A DNA stretch of 64,000 nucleotides, from contig NC_135781.1 of assembly GCF_028453695.1 (NCBI RefSeq), forward strand, positions 15,003,640 to 15,067,639, in the 5' to 3' direction. Each line of letters begins with the position of its first letter. The stretch's first letter is position 1. The notes under the pieces are model-generated. The model was given only the letters and a program-made list of their open reading frames with translations, ran no database searches and had not been told where the DNA came from. Made by a program: the position numbers and the translations under genes. The DNA is from Augochlora pura (taxonomy: Eukaryota > Arthropoda > Insecta > Hymenoptera > Halictidae). Below, one piece after another: positions 49,101 to 62,985 of this stretch.

Positions 49101-51895
49101 TGGTTGTTCGAGGCCGAAAGGCGCGGCACGGTAATAATGTTAAATATTATCCCTTGGTCAGACCACCGTGTCGATTTGTAACGCGGCTAGAACTCCGTGG
49201 CAGACCAGGAAGAGGGAGGAGGATAAAGAGGAGCGTATCTGCCACGTGAAAAAAGGTGGTAGAGATCCAAACGGAATATTTACGGAATTTACCTTTGATT
49301 GAAAAGAACGCGAACAGATTAATTTGAAATTTCACGAAATTATCATAAAACCAGGGGTCGCGTCCGCGATTAATTCTTTTCGGTCGGGCAATGTTGATTT
49401 TCCGCGAGATCCCAGAAAATCGTTCCCGTTTTTCCGTCCGGTCTGGTCAAGTATCGTTGAATTTTTAACGATGCCGAGAAATATTCTCGCCGCGAGATTA
49501 CACACAAAATGTATCTCCCGGATTTCCCGCATACGGGCTGGCGGAAAATTAGAAAATTGTTTCCGAAGAGGAGAATAAGGTGGATCAGCGCCGTGCCAGT
49601 GCAAAAAGCTCGATTCAGCTTATAATGGCCTTCCTGTACTTAGGTGTGCGTTAGTGCTCCGAAGTTCACGAACATTAGACTTGATTCTATGCATTTCGAA
49701 GCGTGCAAAACATAATAAAGCGTAACATTTTACTGAAATCTGAAATAGCTGCTGTATTACTACTATAAGATTAAAACAAGTAAATTTCAATCTCTGTAAA
49801 GTAGTTAAAAAATATGTACAATTTTGCGGCAGCTTAGAATCTTTGCGGATTTCAAATAAGAATTGATTAAAATATTTTTCGATATCCCATTTTCTGGATT
49901 TCTCTATTTCCATATCGACTCCCCAACACGAAACTGAAATAATTGCTGCTGCTTTCTGCAAAATAGTCAAACTCATTTCTTACTGAGCGAGAGCTTTAGA
50001 ATCTTGTAAGTTTTTGTTTAAGTATCACTAACAATGTCAAAATTACTTTGAATCTATAATTATTTTGATCGCTGTTTGCTCGACGTGTCAAAGTAAATAT
50101 TTTGAAAGAGAATTCTCTGCGAAAAGAAAGGTTTGCAACAGGGCAGCACCGTTCGCAGGCGACAAACTGTTAAGCGCCAATGTGTTATCCCGCCGCGTGC
50201 TTATATGTATATTATAATGCATCCCCGTTCGATTAAATTCAATCAACGACTGCGGCTCGAATGTATCTGGTCTGCGTTCCATGACAATTTAAAATGTATC
50301 ACAGAGTAACAACTTCTCGGAGTGTGCACCTGAACTCCTAACGAGTTCTGACCGCGACAGGTGATCTTATTACCACTAATTTCACGCGAGACCGTTGATC
50401 GGTGAAATCGATTTGCATGTAGTATGATCTATTCCCTAGATGATAGATTGACGGCCGTACGATGTGGTACTTTTCCTAACATAATCTGGTGATATCATTT
50501 CGTTGAACGCATAAAACTGGACGGCACACAAATCACGTAGCGTGTCCCAACATCGGAGGACTATCGTTTTTCGCTAACCAAAAAGTGTCGGTCCTCATAG
50601 GAATGTTTTGCACGGAAACTATCGGAGCTGCTCATGCGGAACTGAGAACGATTGTTATTCGTATTTTGCGTTTACTTTCTTTTTTTATGTGAAGTGACAT
50701 GTACGTCTGTTGCAACCATGTTCGGATAAATGGGGCCCTACTGTACCACCGTATTTAATGCTAAACCTGTCGAGCTCTGAAAGTGATTATCGCGTGTTGC
50801 TTTATAAAAATAACAAGATGAAATGTATTTAAACTTTCATCTTTATTATAATCTTAACTGGCATGAAAGAATTTAGATAATTGTTTTTTTTACAAAAGAG
50901 TGTTTATAATGTGAACAATTTGTGAATAAATAATGTAAGATTGATCATTTCGTTCGGCATGGTAGGTTCCGTGCTAAGAAAATTTCTGTTTATAAGACAA
51001 GGTTACAATGGCTCTGTGCGATGACAAGCGATTATATCTTTGCATGCACGTTTTTGGATTTTTGTTTCTCGACATTCAGACGTAGAGTCACGCAGAACAT
51101 CAATAATATTCTGACTACAAGAAAGTGAAAAAATTTGCGAATAAAAATAAGGGCTACGAAGAAAAATAAAAGTTTTCCAACTTATTATAACTAACACTAA
51201 ACGTATCGGCCACTGCAAGCAATGTCTGATCTTTTATAAAATTTACTTAGATCTTTCCTCCGTTTATTATAATGTACGATTCGACTGAAGAATACATTCA
51301 GTCATTTCTCATTACAGAGTCTTTATAGTTTAAACAATTTAAAAATAGCAAAATTGTAGCTTTTGTGCCGAGAAATGGTGTACGAATTTATACATATTTG
51401 ATCACTAGACTGTGGATCTTTATGAAATTTTCAAGGATTATTGTAAGAAACGGAAATTAAATAGAAATAAATTGTTTCTTTGAGTAAATTTAATAACTTG
51501 AAAATTTTACAATTGTACATCTCAGTCACACGTTTCTGTCACAAATGTAAAAAATTCTATCTATTGATAAAAAATGAAAGAAGGACCGTTTGGTTCGATA
51601 TCACGCAACAGCATCTCCAGCCTTAGCTCCTCTTGCTCTTCTCTCCGAAAATTGGAAACACAGTTTGTTCAAAAAATCATAACTTAGCTAAGGCTGTAGG
51701 TATCGACACAATGGCACTTGCACAATACGGGTCTACTCCATCTCTAAAGGAAAGAAACTGCGTATGCTTGAGCGAGTGCAAGGATTATGTTTGATTCGCA
51801 TTCTCGGTAACGGGGCCGCGAGTATGGGAGCATGTTCGTGCAAGTAGTCGTACGCGCCTAGACGAGAGGGGCCCGCTTTCTCAGTGATCGAGAAG

Positions 51896-51937
51896 GGGCG
51901 ATAATGATCGTGGCCAATTTGTTTTCAGTATGAAACG
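51896..51937. promoter_or_regulatory. Duplicated non-coding element, copy 1
   Basis: A 42-bp segment (starting GGGCGATAATGATCGTGG, then CCAATTTGTTTTC) matches 54286-54327 at 36 of 42 positions without gaps. It holds a homeodomain-type TAATGATC and a CCAAT word. The flanking DNA does not match. Confidence 0.5.
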
Positions 51938-52744
51938 TCTCCGGACACAGTGTTGCCGTAATTATGATAATAACGTCGCCGTGCAGAAAATGGCGAAGAC
52001 AAACGCGAGAGAGACGGAAAGCCAGTGCAGCGGCCGTCGGACGATTTTTCGCAAGATATGCTCCGGTTACGAGCGCGGTTTTCCGGACGCGGCCAAGCGG
52101 ATTCCTTCGAGGGGTCGCTCGTAATTGAAACATCAGGGACTGCGGGCGTTAATTGCGAGCTTCTGCTGAAGTAACGTTCATTAAACCAGGTAGAAATGAA
52201 ATATATACGCGCGCGTATACAAAGGCGGCATCGACACGCCGAGATTTCATCGATCAATCAAAAAGGACGATAATGTATGTCCGTGGTATCAACGCCGCTC
52301 CCCGTCGCCACTTGTCAACATCGATGATCAATCGGGACACGGCGGCGGAACTTTTTCCTCCAGCGAATAATCAACCGGCAATGAAACGCACCGACTCGGC
52401 CGCCAATCGATCCTTCGTTACATTAATTTATTCAATAATTAGAATCAATTCGCTGGCCGGCGTTTAGTATCGCAGAATCCTAGCCAAACAAATCGAAACG
52501 AGATGCAAGTCGACGCGTCCTGTTACTTCCGGGCTCGTTATTCATCCGAACCACGCGTCTATTTATTTTTCCGGTGAAACGAGCTGCGACTGGCCTGCTA
52601 TTTTAATTATTTCAATGATATTACAGTGGGCGCGTTAAATGATATTTAATACACGCAAAGCGTGCTCATGTGTAACCGCATAAAACGAACCGGCTTTGTA
52701 CCTGCCAAGAGCTTCCGAATCTGTTACGCAGCATATACCGTGAT

Positions 52745-52764
52745 GGGGGGGGGGGGGGGGGGGG
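52745..52764. repeat. Run of 20 G
   Basis: Twenty consecutive guanines. The exact length is uncertain in any assembly; such tracts readily form quadruplex structures. Confidence 0.85.
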
Positions 52765-54285
52765 AGGAGAGGTAGGTTATTAATATTCCTGTACGGTTAA
52801 TGCCGTATCCGAAATGCTGGCTACAGTTTTCAATAGTTTCGTCGGCGAAATAGATACCCCTGTGTAACAGGCTCGCCACGTAATTTCGGTACGTCGAAAA
52901 TATCCCTGATATTCGATAAATATCCGGCAGAAGAAACGTAATTGGTTGGTAGCGGTTCTAAAGGAAATTCATTTTCATATCGAGAAAAACGGTGTTATTT
53001 CATTTCTACTGCCCCGTCAGTTATTAACCCCGTGTTTACACGGTTTACACGGAACGATTCGCTGCAGCACTCGAAACAGGATTTGTCAAAGAAATTACAT
53101 ATCGTTTATCTAAGGGAACGAATATTATTTTTATCTTTATTGGAAAGTTCGTTTCTATCGTTTGCTGCAATGTTTTTAATGCACTGTTTGTATTTTAAAC
53201 AGTTGAATAATGACGATGCAAAAACATATTGTTCCATTCTATACACGATTTATTAATATAATATATGCAGGAATTAATACGGTTAATTATGTCACAGTGT
53301 ACTTTAGTTTGTCGCCGGATAAAATGTTTTGATTCATGTTTATTCATTTGACAAACATTGACTTGTACGTTGGTATTTGATGGAATATGGCAGTGCACAT
53401 ATTTATTTCAATCCACATGTATATTCGATAGATTGTATTCTGCAATTAAAATGGATTCTGTGATATGCGGCAAAAAACTGTTGGTTAACGACCAACATAT
53501 ACTGCATTATTTCTCGTAAACGATGCAGCATCCTATTCAAGTCCTCGACTTGATTCAGTTATTAGTACTAGTACTTATGATATAGTAGAATCTCGGTTAT
53601 CCTGGTTCAATTATTCTTCAAAGAACAGCAGCATTCTTGATTAATGATTAATGTAATGTTAAAGTAACACATAAACGTATTACATTCTTTTATTCAATTT
53701 AATTTTCAAGCAATAATGTCACGAACCAAATTTAAAAATTATTCTTTTCATAGCTTCTACCATGAAGTAATCGAACGATATCAATTTTCTTTTGATAATC
53801 AAGTGAAAACAAATTCAAAAATTGATCTACAGTTCTGAAACGATATAAGAGGTCTTAAAGGATTGACCAATATTGATTTGTATATGGACCATCTTAGATC
53901 GATTTATTTATACAAAAAGCGTGTTTACGTAAAGAACAATTTACATAATCTCAGTTCCAGATGATTTTACCGCCACCCTGCCCGTCCTCGCGGATTCTAG
54001 CTGAAGAAACCTTTCCATCCTTGCACGAAAACCATTGTTCAACGGGGCATGTAATCAAAAAACGAACAAAATGAACAACCAATTAGGGTAAACACGCGCG
54101 GTGTCGTGACACAACAGCGAAAGTGTCAAAATTCCTAGGGACTCTAACAGATTTCGCCGACATTGCAACAAGTGCACCGAACGTTATTTAATTCGACCGA
54201 AAACGTGGGGCGCACGCAGCGCCGGCCACGTAAAATATCGTTCTGTAACCGCCATAGGTCCGGCACTGCACTCGGAACGCGGAGA

Positions 54286-54327
54286 GGGCGTTAATGATCG
54301 TGACCAATTTGTTTTCTGCACGGAACG
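54286..54327. promoter_or_regulatory. Duplicated non-coding element, copy 2
   Basis: The partner of 51896-51937, in the same orientation and 2.39 kb away. The shared core is TAATGATCGTG followed by CCAATTTGTTTTC. Confidence 0.5.
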
Positions 54328-54700
54328 CTTTCCCGCGGCGACTCCGCCGCCGCCGGCCCCGACGGAAATTTTTGTTTCTCCCGTTGCGACGTATTGTTCC
54401 GGGTTCGCGATCCCTCCGGCCTCCTGCGCAACCGGCTAACGTCGCGCAAACGCAAACAACGAACACGCCTCGCGTTCCCAATTCATTATTAACCATCCCC
54501 GCGTGTCTGATTACGAATTCCAAATGTATTCTAATCATTGGCCAGCCTAGCCTCATCCCGAGAACTAGAAGATATGGAAGAAGAGCTGTCGATGTGTCAC
54601 CCATTTCTTCGTGTTTGGATTTCGTTGATACGCGTTTTCATTGTCACTGATATGAACTAATCTATATCTTTCTTTTTGGAGAAGATGCAGAGTGTCTTAA

Positions 54701-57700
54701 CTAGTATAACAACGTATCAATCTTATAATAAATATTTTGTATATGAGGTACCGAATATGAACGTTACCTATTTCTTCTAAATCGAAATAAATTTTGATTC
54801 TTCCCTTAAAACTCACTAATAATTTTTTGAAAAGACATCGAAAGTGTATTGGAGCGGAAGGAACAAATTTTGAACATTTATTTTTAATTTTATTGTCCGG
54901 TGTTGTGATTAATATGTTTATTAAACTGAAAAATATATGGAATATTAAATTGAATTGTCCGTGTTTTGTCCGTGAGCAGAATTTTCTTCGCATCCTGTAA
55001 TAGGGTACAACAATTGTCTCGATTTATAGGGGAAATGATTAAAGATAAAAAAGTGTTATGGAAAACGTTTTTCTTAGCTGAAAACTGTACCTGATAAATC
55101 ATTTTTGTTCGATACCGTTGCCGTGTGCAACTTCTGTACTTTTCGTAACCGTAGTTTACGGAAAAATATTGTACTAAGTACACTCAGATTGACTTATATT
55201 TGCTGTGAATTTATCTTTACAAACATGAGTTCGTTTACTAATATTGATTTATAACACATGTTTCATATTTGCCGATTGTCAACAATTATAAAAACGAGCC
55301 ATGATGTTTGAATAATCATATGTCCTTTTCCCGAAAATACCATTTTTATTTACATACTGAAGAACAAGTGTGGAGAATTTACTTACATAAAGTGTATTTT
55401 GTAATAAACAAGCCAAATTATTAATTATTATTAATTTCGATATCTAAGAAGATCCGCATTGATTTCAAAGAAATAGGTTCGAAAATATGTGAAATTATTG
55501 TCACATAAGGATTTGAATAGTTCTAGTAGACAGCAGATATGAAAGGGTCTAAAGTATTCCCAGTGGAATGGTTAGACTATGTAGTAATTAATTATAGGAG
55601 GGCTGTTACACTGCCTAGAATTTTCGATGCAAATTGTAGATTTTGTCTTATCCACACGGACAGGATGAAGATACGTTTACCATCGATCGGACAAATATTC
55701 TAACGAGTTAGATATTATCCAACATGTTTCAGGTCCGACAAAATGTTCTACGCGGGAATATCGGATGGCCGGACTGGTGGCGATACGCGTCTGTTCTCAT
55801 ATAATAGGGTACATGTAAATTTCTAGAGTAGATGCTGGTAATATGAAACATAAACTGAACATCGTAAAATCTCGATAAACAAGTAACAAACTTTGTACCT
55901 CATATATGAAAAAATATCTGTATGCACAATGCCACTGCGACTCTCATTTGTATTTGTACCGATGTATATGTGTGATGATTATTCGATCATATGTATTATT
56001 CACTTACATATTAATATATGTATGTATAGTATGTATATAAGACTACAAAACTAAGTCTATGCAGAAACTATTTCATATTTTTATTTCGAATTGTTTAAAG
56101 ATAATTTGAGGTTAAAGTTATTTTTTTCTTATTTAATTTCGTTTCTTCTTGTGAAACTTATTCATCATGATATGGAAATGGTATACTCCACAGAATAGTC
56201 ATTTTGCAGCAATAATTGCTATACTTTGATTGGAAAATAAAGAATATGAAACTACAGACATATTATTCATGTGCTTGACTTATAAGGCTACAATAAGTTC
56301 CGAAAAAATTAAGATTGATTTAACAAATTTATATTTGTTTATTCATACAAACGATTTAATAAATTCTAATGATTTCTAATAAAAGTAAAGTTCTTTTGAT
56401 TTTCTTTACAGATTTATTAGATGCTACCTTTCTGAAACTTGTGTAAGTACAATTACGTCTTAATATCTTTGTCCTATTACTTTCGACCAGATTCTGAATT
56501 CAAGTATTAAATATAAGTGTTACTAGTTAATTACTTAAGTGTTAACTACTTAATTAATTTATCAGAAATCGGAAAATTTCCAACGTTATCATACGTATAA
56601 TTAAATATTATAGAATACAATTATAAGTCATCAAGGCTAACTATAGATTTAAAGAGTCACATCCTTTGTTCATCAGAATTGACCTAATTTTAAATAACAA
56701 TTTATGAGTGAATGTCAGTGAAATTTTGAGAGCACCTGTGTCGCATATAAAATGTTTGAAATTCGGAATTTGTGTCTGGGTTTTAGTGACTGACATTCAA
56801 TTGTGGCAGCAACGTTTGCCATGTCAAATCTTTATTTATAGTGAAATGCGAGCATTTGGTTCAGCTGATTTAATTAACTATCAATCAATTTGATTACGAT
56901 TTTTATATAAGCGTTCGCGTGGATTGCGAACATTGGAGGAATCATCAATTCAGAGGAATTCCTGAACTGGAAAAATCAACTTTCTTTTCAATTATTGCTG
57001 ACACTGGCATCTCGTACAAATATTCCACTCCCCAAACGGTCTATATTACCAAATTATTAGCTGAAATTTAGATCAGCAGTATATAATATATTTATTTTCA
57101 GCCTCACGGCCAAGAAATAGGACTTGGTTTACACAAACCTAACTCTACAATTCTATCTTAACCTTTCATTCATTATATACATTCTCATTCACACACTTAT
57201 CTCATATACCTACTGACTACTGACTAGACCAGCAGTATCGAATCCAAATGGAACTCGATTACTCCATAAAACAAGAAACGATCGTTCTCGTAAAGTGATC
57301 CACCCTGCGCAGTTTATTTTCGTAAATGACGGGAATCTCTTACAAAAGAAAAGTGCACACATCTCCGTTCAAGTTGCCTCGATTTTCAATGGGGATAATT
57401 GCAGTAAAGGACCGTTGCAACGCGTCTGCATTTTCCATTTCTCCCTTCAAGGCGAAACGACCGTTCCCTTCTCTTTCCCAGATGTTTTTTCAAGAGAACT
57501 TCGCGGCTGTCCGAAAAAGGACATTCCGCGCTCGAGATCGATTCCCCTGCTCATTACGAGAGGCTAGGTTGGATAATGCCAAGCATTCGCGAATAAATCT
57601 CGATATTTCCTCGCGCATTTCGCGCGCCCTCGTTTGCTCGTTGCTCCCGGTTTCTGTGCCGCGATCGTTACGAGGTCGCTTCAAGCGAGGCTCTCGCTCT

Positions 57701-60700
57701 GAAATACGTTCCCGGTGATTTACGGTCTGTTTATGGTATCGCGATAAGTATATTTGACACGTGTATCGATTACTGATGCAACTCCCGCGGCTCGCTAACC
57801 GCAAGAATTTTCTATGTCCGGCAGAGTTCCTTTGATGCGTTTTCAAAAAGCTTCGAGCGGCCGCCTGAAATCCGATAATACATTGGTTTCCCGGTACACG
57901 AAGTTCTTTGATCTTTCGTGCTGCGATTAAAACATCGATACTTACATCAGACTTTGAGTAATTAATCAGCTATACTAGTCACAAAGAAATTGCAATATTT
58001 CGTTATTCGTTATTTCTAAATCGAAATAAAACTTGATTTTACTGTTATTGAATATGTAAATAAATAGAGACACACAAGGAGAAAAATATGTCTCGTTCTA
58101 CTAGAGACAGCTTTTTAGATGGCTCTGGATAGATTTCCGTATTAAAAGAATAAGAATTACGAACACTCTTTCATTGAAAACGATTCAATTTCTTGATCGT
58201 ACATTGTAATAAAAATGGTAAAATGTGTAACGCTAGAACAACAAAGTATAAAACATTGAGTGAATATTGTTTTATAACAGCAACAAGGTTGGATTTACCC
58301 GAACTTCGTGCGATTTCTATTACAACATATGTATGAATGAAGAAGTTTATAAAAACATTTCTCATAGAAAGAATTGGATAATTTCAGTAAATGTAAAAGA
58401 GAAATCGGAAACCAGTCATTTGGTACTTTTAAAATTCGGCTGTTTTAGTGTTAAGTACGAAGATGTATTAAACAATGCAAAAAACGCGTCGAGGACACTA
58501 AAGAAAAATGTTTACAAACGTGCGTTACTGGATAATAAAGGAGGCGATCACGATATAGAATAATTTTATGTCTTAGGTTTCGTAGATGCTCTCTACTATG
58601 GATTTGTAAACAGAAATTAGATCGAATCATTTTCTTCTTCGTCGTATTGCGTAACAGCTGTTATTGCAGGATAATTGTTTTCGTATCCAACAATTTCACA
58701 GTACACCACAGAGAACCGAATAGACCATCGTAAAGAAGTAAGTTCATTAGTGCTTAAAATTGGAAGTGGACTACCGGGACAGGGTAGCGTCGCTCGTGTG
58801 TATCCTCCGTGCTTGTTGCTCTCCATGCTCGTATGTTCACGATAAAGAAAGAACGTTCATGTAAGTAATCCAGTGCGGATAGAGATAGCAGAACGATCTC
58901 GGCCCGCTGTCGTACAACTATTTCGTCCAGGTACCGGCACACGTGGACAGAAGCTGCTACGTATTCCGGATGCGTTTCAGAACGAGCGAGGCGACACACC
59001 TAACCGCCGCCGTTCCGATCCTAATCTCGAGAACCATCGTGAACCACTCGTCTCATTCGGCCAGTTCGAATGTATCCTGGTTCGGCGATCACGTGGGCAG
59101 GATTTATGCGTGTTACCTTAGGCATGGGTTTCACCGTGTCGATGAGTTATGACGCGCCGTTGAACTACCAAATTGCCATCGCCGACGATTTAAGGCAACC
59201 TAAACCGTATTCTCGTGTCCCCCGGTATGCAAACATCAGTATAAACACAATTAAATATTCCTAAAGGTATTATTAAAATACCTATCAATTACAGTCGCGT
59301 TTTGCATCAGAGTTGTACAACTGCGTTAACACCAACCCGACCTTGTCGTTCAGAATGCCGGACTTATATTCACTTGTTTAAAGTTCGCACAAATTGTGAA
59401 GACTCTTTTCTAGGAAACAATCGAAGAAATTTCTCCCAAGTATAATATTGTAATCAAAATAAATATAGTCGTCGTTATAAAGTAGTACACCTCATTTACT
59501 TTTAGGATTTTGTAGGATCAGTGTTACCATTAAGAACAATGCGAGAAATTATAAAGTGCAGTTTCTTCTCTTCTATTGATCAGATTTGTATCTGCACTAT
59601 TAAAGATTTCTGGTACAATTTGATCAAGGGATTGAAAGGACAAATCTATCAGCGATCTATTCGTCATTACGAATGTAGTTTCTATAGCTCAAAATCTCTT
59701 GAACGATTTTATTTAATAATTAGTAAGTCGACTACATCCCTCAAATTACTGTTTAGCATCGCCGATGTATTTTTCTTTATATGTATACAACTCACGATAT
59801 GTCGAATGCGTCACAGTTATTACAGTTGTATGCTTCTATTCACATAATAATGCGTGTTTTATAATGCACGATTTAGAAAATAAAACAAGCGTTCAAAAAT
59901 TTGTATTCTTAACTATTTCCTATTTCCTATTCTTAACTATTCTAAACTATTTCCCTAAACATGTTTGCATGTGAATACATGTTTGCATTGCTATTTGACA
60001 GAATTCGTAACATTGGTCGAGATATTAAATTTTCAAAGCGAACGATTACACCGCAATTATACTATACGCGAGAACTTCAAATATGTTTTGCGATTTCTCA
60101 AAAACTAATTGACTGGTTACTAAGAAATTTTGCACAAATACTTGTAGAAAATTCACATCCAATCTATTTCTTTCACGCTTATATTTATAAAAATATAGAT
60201 GAAAAAAGATACAAGTTAGGTTTAGAGAATCGTGAATTTTATTAACCGTGAAATTTGCCGATGCTTTTTCTTTTACTTAGTTCCTGTCATAGTTGCACTA
60301 ATATTTTAAAGGAATATTAGTCATTCCTTCATTTCTGATAAGAAGGAATTATGGACATCGTCAATTACGTGATTTCTAAAAGGTCCTTTAGTTAACGGCT
60401 GTAACACTGAAACTTTTCCATCTTTCCAAAATACAGTATGCATACCGAGGTTGTGCAAATGATTCTTATTAATCCCAAGACGTAATATTTAATGGTTTTT
60501 TGCAAAAATTCTTCAAAGATACGAAAAGAAATGAAACGAAATACTAGAAGGCGCCGTTAAGGACGGCTAGTTAGAGTCAAAGCAAACATTGCGTGCACAA
60601 GCGACGTGAAAAATTCGCGCACCTGCGGACATTGGACTAGGAAGTGGTCAGTGAGTGGCCGTAGGCTGGCTGGGACACTGTAATCCGCGCTTCCTGAACG

Positions 60701-62863
60701 AATCTCGAGCTACCATTCATTCCAGGGCCGAGCGATTCCTCCTCCGCCGGGTAATGACACCGAAATTATATCCTTTCAAACGACGAGGCTGTCCACGTCG
60801 GCCACCCAGTATAATTTCACAGCAACGACGAATCGTCACTTCGCATTCCATTCAGCCGGGACGTTTGCGGGTTTGCGAGACTCGCGGTCGGCCGTGATAC
60901 CGTTGATGCGTGGCCGTTTCGCGGGCCCTACTAGAAGGGGAAGAGAAATGTTTCGTTATCTTAATGAATCCGTGTGAAACGGAACGTGGTCGTCCGTGGC
61001 CGGTAGCGCTCGAAGCAATCTCAGGAACGCGGGCCTGCGCGAGTCGCTGCGCAGTCCGATAAGATTACCGTTCTTTATTGGCGCCATCGCCGGATTCGAT
61101 TTAATTAATTTAACATTAAGCGACGACAGCGCAGATAAACTTCCACGGGAGATGCCCGCGGTGTGTTCGGAGCACCTGAGATCTCCGGCTCCGCGGGCGA
61201 GCCTGCTGCAAGCGGCTAAAGGATTATCGAGTCGTTCCAACCGTTTCGTGTAAATAATTTCTCATTACGCTTATAGTCCGCCGGCGTAAAGATAAACTGT
61301 GATAAACGCGCGCCACTTTGTTTCTTATCGGAACGCTTCGAGGAAGTAACACTTGTTAAATATATTACAAAGCTGTTCGCGCGTATATTGAAAGATACAC
61401 CGGCAGATAAGGGGCACGTTCGTTCGTTCGTTCCGATGCCAGTTTTTCACGGCGACGCAAAAATCGCCACGATCGCGGCCCGTAATCGCGTTCGAATGAC
61501 AGGACCCGACTCAGCCCGGCCCAATTCGCGGTTTCATTGCACGTGCTTCGTACTGTTTTCTTCGCGCGATCGGCACAACACGATCGCTTGTAGTGCCTGC
61601 CTCTATCTGAAATCCACTGTCGTATTTATACAGCGCTGTAATAATATAACCCAACCACCTTTGCTTGCCTAATGCGATTCCTGGAAACCTCTTCCAGCTG
61701 CTTGGTCGGTAAAATGCCTCGTAGCGTTCTTCTATTGGAACTGTTCGATCGCTAACCTTGTCTTTTACACGACGACAATAGGGTTTCGTAAACCCTATAT
61801 GTTCAATATATATCATAAGATTTTACTCCAATCCGTTATATTGCTTCCATTTGTATTTGTTTGTTTTACGTTTGGTTGTCTCAATAAACTAATTGTAGTT
61901 TTATAAGAAAGCACATGACGCGATAATAACAGAAAGTTACGAAGAGAAAGCTTCAATTGTCAAACATTGTCGGTATAAAGTAATTTGCTGTACAATAATC
62001 GTACATTAATTTTTGCCCAAAACTATGGCTATTAGAATATTACAGATTTTTTTACAAAATCGTGAATTTAACGTTGAAATACTTTCCGGAGCCACTGTGA
62101 ATCCTCTCGGCTCGCAGCCCGCTATTTCCCGAGCGGAACTCCATCGACGGTATTCAGCAAATTTTGCAGCGGCCCTCTCACCGCTATCGGGCGCAGAATA
62201 CATCGACGGCAGACTTTCGACGATATTATTCTCCTGGCTCATTTATTACGTTATCAAGTCCCGAAGGGGAGTAGACACGATCGCGAAAGGCCGCCGGAGT
62301 CCTCAAAAAAGGTACATCGCAAGGTACACCGGATCAGAAGAAGGAGGCTGGCTCGGCCATGCAGGTTGTTACGTCCGCGGGTCACCAGCGACGTACTACG
62401 ATAAAAAGTTGGTTTTCGTTCCTTTCTCCCTCTCGACGATTTGCCTCGAGTCAAAAGTTACGAACGGGCTGACGGACAGGTGACGCAGACGGATGCCGCT
62501 CATTTGTCTCGCTTCGAGATGAGCGACGAGAAGAACCGCGGCGAGGGCGATGGAGAGGGGGAGACGGAGAGGAGAGGTGTATACGGTCCGCACACAGGTG
62601 CGAAAGGGATGAAGGTAGACGGCGCTCGGAGCGAGGAACCGGGTCGAAGGAGGACGGAGGATTTTTCGGGCAAAGAAGACTCCCCGTCGCGTTCGACTTC
62701 CCGCTGGCACCGGTCAATTTGCTGCTCCTTTTTTCTCCCTCTTTTTCTTTCATTACGCCAAACTCTCGACCGCGGGACTCTTCTCTCTTTCTTTCTTTCC
62801 CTCCCGACCGAGACCCCCTTTTTTTCGGCCTCCCCTCTCCACACGTCCCGTCTTTTTCCTCCG
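54701..62863. other. Gene-poor stretch with GC islands
   Basis: AT-rich DNA from 54700 to 57280 is followed by islands at 57280-57900, 58740-59260, 60560-61470 and 62080-62863. The 58740-59260 island is open in several frames, but none has splice sites or a known domain. Nothing else is recognised. Confidence 0.35.
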
Positions 62864-62871
62864 GTTCTATC
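62864..62871. repeat. Left target-site duplication of the 882-bp element
   Basis: GTTCTATC directly before the left terminal GGGTCCC; an identical copy follows the right end at 63754-63761. Confidence 0.75.
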
Positions 62872-62915
62872 GGGTCCCGTGGATTTCACCGCGCAGCTTC
62901 TCCGACACAGTTTTC

Positions 62916-62985
62916 ACCGACAGTACTTCACCGACAGTACTTCACTGACAGTACTTTACTGACAGTCCTTTACCGACGACGGCAG
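62916..62985. repeat. Five tandem 14-bp units in the left arm of the element
   Basis: Five units of period 14, the first two identical (ACCGACAGTACTTC) and the rest increasingly diverged. Degraded versions occur in inverted orientation in the right arm. Repeats placed just inside the termini are commonly transposase-binding sites (family knowledge). Confidence 0.75.

Larger units (their letters stand above)
47501..54700. other. Gene-poor region rich in GC islands and homeodomain-type words
   Basis: Islands at 47550-48130, 48940-49620, 51750-52830 and 53980-54660 alternate with AT-rich DNA. Sequences such as GGGCGATAATGAT recur, and one 42-bp element is present twice. I see no exon with family similarity. 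A cis-regulatory role is inferred. Confidence 0.4.

Noticed and set aside
54188..54604. Minus-strand ORF of 138 codons sharing 'ENKL.TII' with the ORF at 51858-52133
   Set aside because: The shared residues come only from the 42-bp duplicated DNA element; flanking residues are unrelated, so this is non-coding duplication.
58873..59264. Three overlapping open frames in the 58.7-59.3 kb island as a possible broken gene
   Set aside because: No recognisable family, no splice sites that join the frames, and codon content fits a GC island. A pseudogene cannot be excluded but is not supported.
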